DNA from: Geodermatophilaceae bacterium
GTDB lineage: Bacteria > Actinomycetota > Actinomycetes > Mycobacteriales > Geodermatophilaceae
Assembly: GCA_013811805.1 (NCBI GenBank)
Contig: JACCUM010000237.1
Location: 1 to 6,168 of the forward strand
DNA length: 6,168 nt
Reading direction: 5' to 3'
A model generated the notes under the pieces. It ran no database searches. It was not told where the DNA came from and saw nothing but the letters and a program-made list of their open reading frames with translations. A program made the position numbers and the translations under genes. Shown one piece after another: positions 1 through 6,168 of this stretch. Position 1 is the stretch's first letter. Each line of letters opens with the position of its first letter.

Positions 1-1430
<1,430 letters not shown>

Positions 1431-1434
<4 letters not shown>

Positions 1435-2210
1435 GCGCCCCGGGTTCTGGCGGTTTTGACGGAAACCGCCAGGAAAGGTTACTGCCGGCGGCGGTGCTCT
1501 TCGACCTCGACGGCACGCTGGTCGACAGCGAGCCGTTGTGGTTCGAGGCCGAGACGATGTTGGTCGGGGAGTACGGCCAGGACTGGGGGCCGGCGCAGGC
1601 CCGGCATCTGGTGGGTTGGTCGCTCTGGGATTCTGCGACTTACCTGCGCGAGCAGATCGGCGTAGACCTTCCTAACGCGGCGATCATCGACCGGATGCAG
1701 TCTCATGTCGTGGCCGGTGTGGCGAAGGCTCCTCCGTGGCGGCCGGGTGCGAAGGCCCTGCTGGCCGAGGTGCGTGCGGCTGGCGTGCCCACCGCGCTGG
1801 TGACGATGTCCTATCGGCAGATGACCGACACCATCGTGCGGGCCCTACCCGTCGGGTCGTTCGACACCGTCGTGAGCGGTGAGCAGGTCAGTCGAGGGAA
1901 GCCGTATCCCGACCCGTACCTGCTGGCCGCGGACCGGCTCGGTGTCTGCGCCACGGACTGCGTGGCGATCGAGGACTCGGTGACCGGAGCGACGTCGGCG
2001 CGGGATGCGGGCTGCGCGGTCGTGGTCGTACCGGCCGCTGCTTCGGTCGAGGGTTTGACCGGGGTGATCCTCCGGGAGAGCCTGCTCGGAATATCACTGG
2101 CCGGGCTGGCCGAACTCGTGCAGGAGCATCGGGCTGGCTTGGCCGAGCTCCGTTCGGTTCAGTCCGGCTCGGGCGCGGGGTCGTCCTCCGGGATCGCCGC
2201 AACGGGATAG
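1431..2210 (+). CDS. HAD-superfamily phosphatase (subfamily IA, phosphoglucomutase/phosphatase-like)
   Basis: This 259-residue protein shows all four HAD motifs. Motif I is VLFDLDGTLVDSE, with nucleophile D25 and acid/base D27. Motif II is LVTMS, with T125. Motif III is the K157 of RGKPYPDPYL. Motif IV is AIEDS, with E181 and D182. A helical cap of about 70 residues lies between motif I and residue 105, as in the beta-phosphoglucomutase/phosphoglycolate phosphatase group. It should be a soluble, Mg-dependent phosphomonoesterase or mutase; the substrate cannot be read from the motifs. The ATG overlaps the metH stop as ATGA and only a distant GAGG at 1408-1411 precedes it, which fits translational coupling. 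The first 18 residues precede the fold and a start further in is possible. The last 25-30 residues are low-complexity Gly/Ser/Ala and overlap the convergent nuclease gene. A metH-HAD pair is, from memory, common in actinobacteria, but its metabolic link is unknown to me. Confidence 0.
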
Positions 2211-3139
2211 GCCGGGGGCGTGCCGCCCCAGGCTGGGCAGAGCGCCTGATAGTCACACCACGAGCACAAGCGGCTGGGGCTGGGCCGGAACTCCTGCTTG
2301 TCGATACTCGCCTGGATCGCGGCCCAGATCGCCCGCAGGGTGCGTTCAAAACGGTCGAGCTCGTCGGCGTCGGGTGCATACCTGAGCATGTCCTTGTCGC
2401 CGAGGTAGAGCAGCCGAAGTTGACGCGGCACGACTCCCCGGGTCCGGTAGAGCACCAAGGCGTAGAACTTCATCTGGAACAGCGCCTTGGCCTCGAAGGC
2501 CTCCCGCGGAGTTACGCCGGTCTTGTAATCCACAACTCGCAGATCGCCGTCGGCGGTCGCGTCCAGCCGGTCGATGATCCCGCGCAACACCGGGCCGTCG
2601 CCGAGATCGAACTCCACCATGAGCTCGCGGCCGATCGGTTGGATCCGGGTCGGATCCTCCAGGGTGAAGTAGGAGTCGAGCAGACCGGCGGCCGAGGTGA
2701 GCCAGCGCCCGATCAGGTCGTCGTCGGTGTTCCCGGAGGTCTCCTGGTCGGTCTGCGTGTCCAAGGTCGGGTCTATCGCTGCTGTGCTGGCGGGATCCGC
2801 GACACCCTTGGCGGTGGCAGCGTCGGCGGCGGCCCGGGCACGGAGTTCGGTGACGATCTCCTGGAGCTCCGGCTCGGCCTCGAGCAGCTTCGCCCATTCG
2901 GCGGGCACCAGGGCTTTGGCCTCGTCGGCCGTACGACCGGCGGCGGGCAGGTCGTAGAGCCGCTCGAGCACGGCGTGGACGAGGGTGCCTTTGGCCGCGG
3001 CCGCCGAGGGGCGCTGGGGGAGCCGGTCGATCGTTCGAAGGCGGTAGAGCAGTGGGCAGGACTTGAAGTCCGCAGCCCGTGAGGGCGACAGCGACCGGGT
3101 CCGGGCATCGGCACTGAACGGCGCTGTCTGAATGGTCAC
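2159..3139 (-). CDS. RecB/Cas4-like PD-(D/E)XK nuclease with Fe-S cysteines
   Basis: With a GTG start at 3139 the protein has 326 residues. Nuclease core residues are visible in order: H55 in GTLVHAVLERL, D190 in GIIDRLD, D204 and K206 in VVDYKTG, and a QxxxY motif (Q222, Y226) in FQMKFYALV. C28 (FKSCPLLYR) and the C-terminal trio C292, C295 and C301 (RLCSWCDYQALCP) match the split four-cysteine Fe-S arrangement of AddB and Cas4 nucleases. This is the family of M. tuberculosis Rv2119; the likely activity is metal-dependent single-strand DNA cleavage, role in repair unproven. Residues about 101-148 are an Ala/Asp/Thr-rich insert. The start is uncertain: an in-frame ATG at 3244 overlaps the dipeptidase stop, but codons from 3244 to 3140 have poorer G/C third positions. 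A perfect GGAGGTGA at 3143-3136 contains the GTG itself and lies 5 bases before an in-frame ATT at 3133. The 3' end overlaps the HAD gene by 52 bp. Confidence 0.
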   Translation of the reverse strand: MTIQTAPFSADARTRSLSPSRAADFKSCPLLYRLRTIDRLPQRPSAAAAKGTLVHAVLERLYDLPAAGRTADEAKALVPAEWAKLLEAEPELQEIVTELRARAAADAATAKGVADPASTAAIDPTLDTQTDQETSGNTDDDLIGRWLTSAAGLLDSYFTLEDPTRIQPIGRELMVEFDLGDGPVLRGIIDRLDATADGDLRVVDYKTGVTPREAFEAKALFQMKFYALVLYRTRGVVPRQLRLLYLGDKDMLRYAPDADELDRFERTLRAIWAAIQASIDKQEFRPSPSRLCSWCDYQALCPAWGGTPPAYPVAAIPEDDPAPEPD

Positions 3140-3145
3140 CTCCGC

Positions 3146-3151
3146 AGGGTA
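3146..3151 (-). promoter_or_regulatory. Candidate -10 element (TACCCT) for the RecB-like gene
   Basis: On the minus strand TACCCT fits the actinobacterial TANNNT -10 pattern and lies 6 bases before the GTG at 3139. That spacing would put transcription start on or next to the start codon, giving a leaderless mRNA. I see no clear -35 at 16-19 bases upstream. The neighbouring GGAGGTGA offers a competing, leadered interpretation. This call rests on pattern and spacing only. Confidence 0.
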
Positions 3152-3161
3152 GGCGCGGCCA

Positions 3162-3184
3162 CTGACAGTCGGCGGATCTGACAG
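3162..3184 (-). repeat. Direct repeat CTGTCAG upstream of the RecB-like gene
   Basis: The minus strand carries CTGTCAG twice, at 3184-3178 and 3168-3162, 16 bases apart start to start. The downstream copy ends 10 bases before the candidate -10. The region lies in the 97-bp gap between the dipeptidase stop and the chosen nuclease start. It could be a tandem regulator site, but 7-mers can repeat by chance and no regulator is identified. Confidence 0.
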
Positions 3185-3236
3185 GCGGTGCACGCGGCCT
3201 GAGTGCCGAGGAGCTCGGATCGGATCCCACGCCGAC

Positions 3237-3902
3237 TCAGCCATCCTGCGCCGGCCGACCGTAAGTGCCGTAGATCGCGGTGGGCCGGGCGGTGTGCAGG
3301 GCCCAGTAGCGGTCTCCGAAGGACCAGTGCCACCATTCGGTCGGGTAGTTGACCAGCCCAGCCGCACCCAGGGCCCGAGTGAGGATGTCTCGGTTTGCTC
3401 GCGCGGTACGGCTGATATTCGATGCCACGGTGTAGCACCCGTTGTCGCTGGCTTCCGGGCTGGCGTTCACCGGGGTACCCATGTCGAGCTCGTCGCCCTC
3501 CTTCGTGCAGAGAGTGAGGTCGATCGCTGCGCCAGCGGAATGTGGAGCGACGTCGGGCGGCGAGACATACCGGCTGGCCAGCTGGCACAGAGTGTCCGCA
3601 TCGAGATCAGGTCGGGTCACGGCGAGCTGCTCGCGATACGCGGTGAAATAACGCGCCTGTAGATCCGGTGGTCGGTAACCCTCGATGTGAAGCAGATACA
3701 GCCCCTCGGGTAGAAGGCTGGCAGCGTGGGCGAGTCGGGTGACCAGGCCGGCACGCAGAAGAAGCCAGTGACCCCAGGCATCGGCCTTGCGCCGGTCGAT
3801 CTTCAGGAAGGCGCGATTGCGCACGTCGACGAGTGGCTCGCCGCAGTCTTCGACGGGAATGTCGGTCACCCGGGGGTCGGCCATCAAGACGATCTCGGTC
3901 AC
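3237..3902 (-). CDS. VanX-type D-alanyl-D-alanine dipeptidase (peptidase M15D)
   Basis: This 221-residue protein carries the zinc dipeptidase signature. H121 and D128 lie in APHSAGAAIDLTL (SxHxxGxAxD), E189 and H192 in TEWWHWSFGD (ExxWH type), and R77 in IEGYRPPD matches VanX Arg71. H121, D128 and H192 are the expected zinc ligands and E189 the catalytic base. VanX (about 202 residues) hydrolyses free D-Ala-D-Ala in the cytoplasm; no signal peptide is visible here, so the same location is expected. The GTG at 3902 is chosen because the N-terminus then reads VTEIVLMADPRV, which resembles actinobacterial homologues as I remember them; an ATG at 3884 is the alternative. Neither has a good Shine-Dalgarno. 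There is no vanH, vanA or vanRS beside it, so vancomycin resistance is not supported; dipeptide recycling from cell-wall turnover is a more natural guess. The nuclease gene follows on the same strand, and trmI diverges upstream. Confidence 0.
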   Translation of the reverse strand: MTEIVLMADPRVTDIPVEDCGEPLVDVRNRAFLKIDRRKADAWGHWLLLRAGLVTRLAHAASLLPEGLYLLHIEGYRPPDLQARYFTAYREQLAVTRPDLDADTLCQLASRYVSPPDVAPHSAGAAIDLTLCTKEGDELDMGTPVNASPEASDNGCYTVASNISRTARANRDILTRALGAAGLVNYPTEWWHWSFGDRYWALHTARPTAIYGTYGRPAQDG

Positions 3903-3995
3903 GCCGGCCAGTCTGTCAACAGGGACGCAGGACCGCGGGGCCAATGGGGAACTGCGCCAGATGCCTCGCGCCGAGGTGCTCGTAGGATCTCCCCG
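3903..3995. promoter_or_regulatory. Divergent intergenic region between the dipeptidase gene and trmI
   Basis: These 93 bp must hold promoters for both genes. On the minus strand a perfect TTGACA occurs at 3919-3914. A -10 17-18 bases further on would read GAGATC or AGATCG, which is weak and would favour the ATG at 3884. Alternatively CAGACT (3915-3910) lies 7 bases before the GTG at 3902. The TTGACA sits inside CTGTCAACAG (3913-3922), an imperfect CTGT-N2-ACAG dyad. The promoter of the dipeptidase gene is therefore unresolved. Confidence 0.
3983..3988 (+). promoter_or_regulatory. Candidate -10 element (TAGGAT) for trmI
   Basis: TAGGAT matches the TANNNT pattern of actinobacterial -10 boxes and ends 7 bases before the GTG at 3996, the spacing expected for a leaderless transcript. 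The same bases include AGGA (3984-3987), which could instead act as a weak Shine-Dalgarno 8 bases before the start. No clear -35 is seen. Confidence 0.
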
Positions 3996-4886
3996 GTGTC
4001 TGCACCCCCGGTCGAGCCGCCTCCCGAGCCGCCCGCCGATCAACGGCACTTCGCGGTGGGGGATCGGGTCCAGCTGACCGACCCGAAGGGCCGGCTGCAC
4101 ACCCTCGTCCTGGAACCGGGCAAGTCGTTCCACACCCACCGTGGCGCGATCTCGCACGACGACCTGATCGGGTACGACGAGGGCCGCGTGGTGATGTCCA
4201 CCTCGGGAACTGGCTACCTGGCTCTGCGACCGTTGCTAGCCGACTATGTGCTGTCCATGCCGCGCGGCGCCCAGGTCATCTACCCCAAGGACAGCGCCCA
4301 GATCTTGATGATGGGTGACATTCATCCGGGGGCGCGCGTGTTGGAGGCCGGTGCCGGCTCGGGAGCCCTGACCTGCTCGCTGCTGCGCGCCGTCGGCCCG
4401 ACCGGAACGGTGATCTCCTATGAGCGGCGCGAAGAGTTCGCCGAAGTGGCACGTGCGAACGTGATCCGGTTCTTCGGCATGGAACCGCCGTGCTGGGACC
4501 TTCGCTACGGCGATCTCGTCGAGATTGCCGAAACCCAGGAACCAGACGTGGACCGAGTGATCCTGGACATGCTCGAGCCGTGGCAGATGCTGCCGGCGAT
4601 CGGCACCGTGTTACGTCCCGGGGGAGTGCTGATCGGGTACGTGGCCACGGTCACCCAGCTCTCGACGCTGGTCGAGGCGATTCGAGCCGAGGGCTCCTAT
4701 GCCGAGCCGTCGGCCACCGAGACCCTCCTGCGCCCCTGGCACGTGGTCGGACTTGCCGTACGCCCCGAGCACCGGATGGTCGGCCACACGGCGTTCCTGA
4801 TCATCGCCCGACGGCTGGCTGCTGGGACGGTGCTACCTACCCGGCAGCGCCGGGCAACCGGCGCCAACCGGATGCGCGCCAAATAG
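3996..4886 (+). CDS. trmI: tRNA (adenine-58-N1)-methyltransferase TrmI
   Basis: This 296-residue protein is close in length and motifs to M. tuberculosis Rv2118c (about 280 residues). It uses S-adenosylmethionine to methylate N1 of A58 in the T-loop of tRNAs and works as a homotetramer. Residues about 18-75 form the small N-terminal beta domain. Residues about 100-275 form the Rossmann methyltransferase: motif I is VLEAGAGSGALT (115-126), the ribose-binding acidic residue is E143 in SYE, and motif IV is LDMLEPW (190-196, D191). A basic tail (RRATGANRMRAK) may help tRNA binding. The GTG at 3996 is the only sensible start; the Pro-rich residues 2-14 look like a disordered leader. The frame stays open upstream to 3726, but that stretch is antisense to the dipeptidase gene. 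In many actinobacteria trmI lies just before arc, dop, pup, prcB, prcA and pafA; here an oxidoreductase gene separates it from the candidate arc. Identification is very secure. Confidence 0.
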   Translation: MSAPPVEPPPEPPADQRHFAVGDRVQLTDPKGRLHTLVLEPGKSFHTHRGAISHDDLIGYDEGRVVMSTSGTGYLALRPLLADYVLSMPRGAQVIYPKDSAQILMMGDIHPGARVLEAGAGSGALTCSLLRAVGPTGTVISYERREEFAEVARANVIRFFGMEPPCWDLRYGDLVEIAETQEPDVDRVILDMLEPWQMLPAIGTVLRPGGVLIGYVATVTQLSTLVEAIRAEGSYAEPSATETLLRPWHVVGLAVRPEHRMVGHTAFLIIARRLAAGTVLPTRQRRATGANRMRAK

Positions 4887-4918
4887 CGCGTCCATTTCTC
4901 GCAACGCACCCGAACCCA

Positions 4919-4969
4919 ATCGTGAGCACTGTGGGGGTGGAGTCCAGCTGGATCTGGGTCGCTCACGAT
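4919..4969. terminator. Inverted repeat between convergent genes, possible bidirectional terminator
   Basis: ATCGTGAGC at 4919-4927 is perfectly complementary to GCTCACGAT at 4961-4969, leaving a 33-base loop. The loop contains a second perfect palindrome, TCCAGCTGGA (4943-4952), so a two-tier hairpin is possible. It is the only clear dyad in the 98-bp gap between the 3' ends of trmI and the LLM oxidoreductase gene, which fits a shared terminator. No U-tract follows on either strand, as is often true in actinobacteria. Function is inferred from position. Confidence 0.
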
Positions 4970-4984
4970 CACGAGGATGGGCCG

Positions 4985-5989
4985 TCAGCGGGTGATCTTG
5001 GGGAGCACGTCGCGGCCGAAGGTCTCGATCCACTCCTTCTGGTTGCGCCCGACGTTGTGCAGGTACACCCGGTCGAAGCCGAGATCGACGAACCTCTGGA
5101 TGTAGGCGCGGTGCACGTCCGGATCGGCAGAGATGACCATCCGCCCTTCGAAGTCCTCCGGCCGGACCAGCTTGGCCATCTGCTCGAAGTCCAGCGGTGA
5201 ACGGATGTCGGCTTTCGGGAACTTCATCCCGCCGTTGGGCCACTCTGTCATCGCATTGGTCAGCGCCTGCTCGTCGGTGTGAGCCCAACTCATGTGCAGC
5301 TGAAGAACTTTGGGCATCGAGTCTGGATCCTTCCCGGCCTCCTTCGCACCATCGGCGAACTTTGCGAACAGTCCCTCGATCTTTTCGAGCGGGGCGCCGA
5401 CGGTGATGATCCCGTCGGCGAACTTTCCGGTCTTCTTCGCGTTGATCGGCCCGGCGGTGGCCACCAGGATCGGCGGCGCCTTCTCTGGCATGGTCCACAA
5501 CCGCGTCGTCTCCAGCTTGAAGAACTCGCCGTCGTGCTTGATGTCCTTACCCGCCGCGGAGGCCGTGAACAGCTTGTTGATCACCTCGATGGCCTCGAAC
5601 ATTCGCCGGGATCGTTCGCCGGCCTCGGGCCAGTAACCGGCGATGATGTGTTCATTGAGGGCCTCACCGGAGCCGACGCCCAGCCAGGACCGGCCCGGAT
5701 ACATCGATTCCAGGGTGGCCGCGGCCTGAGCGATCAGCGCCGGATGGAAGCGGAACGAGGGACAGGTCACTCCTGGGCCGAAGTCACCGGCCGTACGCTC
5801 GCCGACCGCTGCGAGCACCGACCACACAAAGGACGCCTGTCCCTGCTGGGGCACCCAGGGCTGAAAATGGTCGGCGGCCATGCAGCCGGAGAATCCGTGC
5901 TCCTCGGCCAGGGCGGTGAGCTCCACCGCCTCACCGGGCGCGAACTGCTCCAACATCGCCGCATACCCGAACGTCAAGTCCCTTGACAT
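4985..5989 (-). CDS. LLM-class F420-dependent oxidoreductase, FGD-like (G6PDH-family member)
   Basis: The 334-residue protein has nearly the length of M. tuberculosis Fgd1 (336) and aligns from end to end. Shared F420/active-site features are E14 in EQFAP, D40-H41 and W45 in ADHFQPW, and E109 in GSGEALNE. The family folds as a TIM barrel and transfers hydride between substrate and coenzyme F420 in the cytoplasm. Against my remembered Fgd1 sequence, phosphate ligands K259 and R283 have counterparts (PKAD; EGRMVISADP), but the K198 position falls on A199 or P200 in TVGAP, and H260 becomes A260. I therefore do not name it fgd: it belongs to the FGD-like family, but the substrate may not be glucose-6-phosphate. 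The ATG at 5989 is chosen because it gives the Fgd1-like N-terminus and has GGAGGT at 6006-6001, slightly far at 11 bases. The gene runs convergent to trmI and divergent from the gene at 6123. Confidence 0.
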   Translation of the reverse strand: MSRDLTFGYAAMLEQFAPGEAVELTALAEEHGFSGCMAADHFQPWVPQQGQASFVWSVLAAVGERTAGDFGPGVTCPSFRFHPALIAQAAATLESMYPGRSWLGVGSGEALNEHIIAGYWPEAGERSRRMFEAIEVINKLFTASAAGKDIKHDGEFFKLETTRLWTMPEKAPPILVATAGPINAKKTGKFADGIITVGAPLEKIEGLFAKFADGAKEAGKDPDSMPKVLQLHMSWAHTDEQALTNAMTEWPNGGMKFPKADIRSPLDFEQMAKLVRPEDFEGRMVISADPDVHRAYIQRFVDLGFDRVYLHNVGRNQKEWIETFGRDVLPKITR

Positions 5990-6000
5990 CAGAGCCAGAC

Positions 6001-6006
6001 ACCTCC
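6001..6006 (-). promoter_or_regulatory. Ribosome binding site of the LLM oxidoreductase gene
   Basis: The minus strand reads GGAGGT, ending 11 bases before the ATG at 5989. The open frame extends further upstream to a TTG at 6013, but that codon precedes this site, so the site argues for the ATG at 5989. Confidence 0.
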
Positions 6007-6054
6007 AGTGCAAGCCGATTCCCCGCGCGCGTCACATCGTTGCGACCCGAACCG

Positions 6055-6064
6055 TGTATACCCT
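6055..6064. promoter_or_regulatory. Candidate overlapping divergent -10 elements around GTATAC
   Basis: This is the most AT-rich spot in the 133-bp divergent region. On the minus strand TATACA (6060-6055) has a partial -35, TTGGCC (6082-6077), 16 bases upstream and could serve the LLM oxidoreductase gene. On the plus strand TATACC (6057-6062) or TACCCT (6059-6064) could serve the gene at 6123, without a convincing -35. The palindromic GTATAC (6056-6061) means the two promoters would overlap and might compete. Confidence 0.
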
Positions 6065-6066
6065 GA

Positions 6067-6098
6067 CTTCTCGGCAGGCCAATCCCGATGCCGAGAAG
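6067..6098. repeat. Perfect 10-bp inverted repeat in divergent promoter region, candidate operator
   Basis: CTTCTCGGCA (6067-6076) and TGCCGAGAAG (6089-6098) are exact reverse complements separated by 12 bases, so the half-site centres are 22 bp apart, about two helical turns. That geometry suits a dimeric DNA-binding protein. The left arm lies where the plus-strand transcript would begin if TACCCT is the -10, and the spacer overlaps the possible minus-strand -35. A 5'-leader hairpin is the alternative; there is no T-run, so a terminator is less likely. Confidence 0.
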
Positions 6099-6109
6099 AG
6101 AACGTGGGT

Positions 6110-6117
6110 GGAGGTGA
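6110..6117 (+). promoter_or_regulatory. Perfect Shine-Dalgarno of the gene starting at 6123
   Basis: GGAGGTGA is fully complementary to the 16S rRNA tail, and its GGAGG core lies 8 bases before the ATG at 6123. It fixes this start and predicts strong initiation. Confidence 0.
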
Positions 6118-6122
6118 CAGCC

Positions 6123-6168
6123 ATGACGAACAGCGACGGGACACCGGCCTCGCGAGCACGCCGCGAAC
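6123..6168 (+). CDS. Start of a gene, probably proteasomal ATPase ARC/Mpa (3' end outside window)
   Basis: Only 15 complete codons are visible (MTNSDGTPASRARRE), a hydrophilic, disorder-like N-terminus without a signal peptide. The ATG has an excellent Shine-Dalgarno. These residues do not identify a family. The ARC/Mpa guess is synteny only: trmI is commonly followed on the same strand by arc, the AAA+ ring ATPase that feeds pupylated proteins to the proteasome, and ARC proteins typically begin with a short polar stretch before a coiled coil. Another gene of any kind could start here. Confidence 0.
   Translation, partial: MTNSDGTPASRARRE

Noticed and set aside
2642..2660. Two GGATCC sites flanking GGGTC inside the nuclease gene
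   Set aside because: They are restriction-type palindromes falling within conserved coding sequence, explained by codon use.
2420..3082. 220-codon plus-strand open frame opposite the nuclease gene
   Set aside because: It is antisense to a gene with all family motifs; long antisense frames are expected in GC-rich codon-biased DNA, and no recognisable domain or Shine-Dalgarno is seen.
3913..3922. CTGTCAACAG considered as a LexA/SOS box
   Set aside because: The E. coli box needs CTGT-N8-ACAG and the mycobacterial box is built on CGAAC/GTTCG; the spacing here fits neither.
3726..3995. Upstream extension of the trmI frame
   Set aside because: It lies antisense to the dipeptidase gene and has no homology to TrmI N-termini; the GTG at 3996 gives the family length.
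3903..4157. N-terminal extension of the dipeptidase frame to 4157
   Set aside because: The extension is Arg-rich, antisense to the trmI N-terminal region, and longer than the VanX family allows.
4490..5200. 236-codon plus-strand frame spanning the trmI end and the gap
   Set aside because: It is out of frame with trmI, composed of Arg/Pro/Gly-rich shadow sequence, and runs antisense into the LLM gene.
5279..5986. 235-codon plus-strand open frame opposite the LLM oxidoreductase gene
   Set aside because: It is a shadow of the clear FGD-like frame on the other strand, with no recognisable motifs.

Overview
The window is GC-rich, densely packed chromosomal DNA whose reading frames have strongly G/C-biased third codon positions. 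Gene content points to an Actinomycetota chromosome: a cobalamin-dependent methionine synthase, a trmI-type tRNA m1A58 methyltransferase of the kind that sits at the head of actinobacterial proteasome loci, a deazaflavin (F420)-type LLM oxidoreductase, and GTG starts with little or no leader. From memory, Mycobacterium tuberculosis has relatives of several of these genes in one neighbourhood (metH Rv2124c, RecB-like Rv2119, trmI Rv2118c, mpa/arc Rv2115c), so this looks like a rearranged version of a conserved actinobacterial segment. I cannot name the genus.

Layout from left to right: (1) the 3' part of metH, cut by the window edge, covering the B12-binding and AdoMet-activation domains. (2) A HAD-family phosphatase whose ATG overlaps the metH stop (ATGA). 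(3) Convergent to it, with a 52-bp tail-to-tail overlap, a RecB/Cas4-like PD-(D/E)XK nuclease with four cysteines placed to hold an Fe-S cluster. (4) Upstream of the nuclease on the same strand, a VanX-type D-Ala-D-Ala dipeptidase. (5) Divergent from the dipeptidase, trmI. (6) Convergent to trmI across a 98-bp gap containing an inverted repeat, an FGD-like LLM oxidoreductase. (7) Divergent from that, the first 15 codons of a gene with a perfect Shine-Dalgarno; by synteny it is probably the proteasomal ATPase arc/mpa, but those codons do not prove it.

Functionally these are mostly independent housekeeping or accessory metabolic genes: methionine regeneration, a small-molecule phosphatase, DNA processing, peptidoglycan dipeptide hydrolysis, tRNA modification and F420 redox. 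I see no mobile element, CRISPR array, tRNA or rRNA, and no convincing new multi-gene system. The points most worth a second look are the paired start signals (a possible leaderless GTG or an ATT start for the nuclease, and a possible leaderless GTG for trmI), a perfect 10-bp inverted repeat in the divergent region before the putative proteasome operon, and active-site substitutions in the FGD-like enzyme that argue against a glucose-6-phosphate substrate. No gene-free stretch exceeds 135 bases. [Form note: the original answer gave no feature confidence values; each 0 is a placeholder for 'not stated', not an estimate.]
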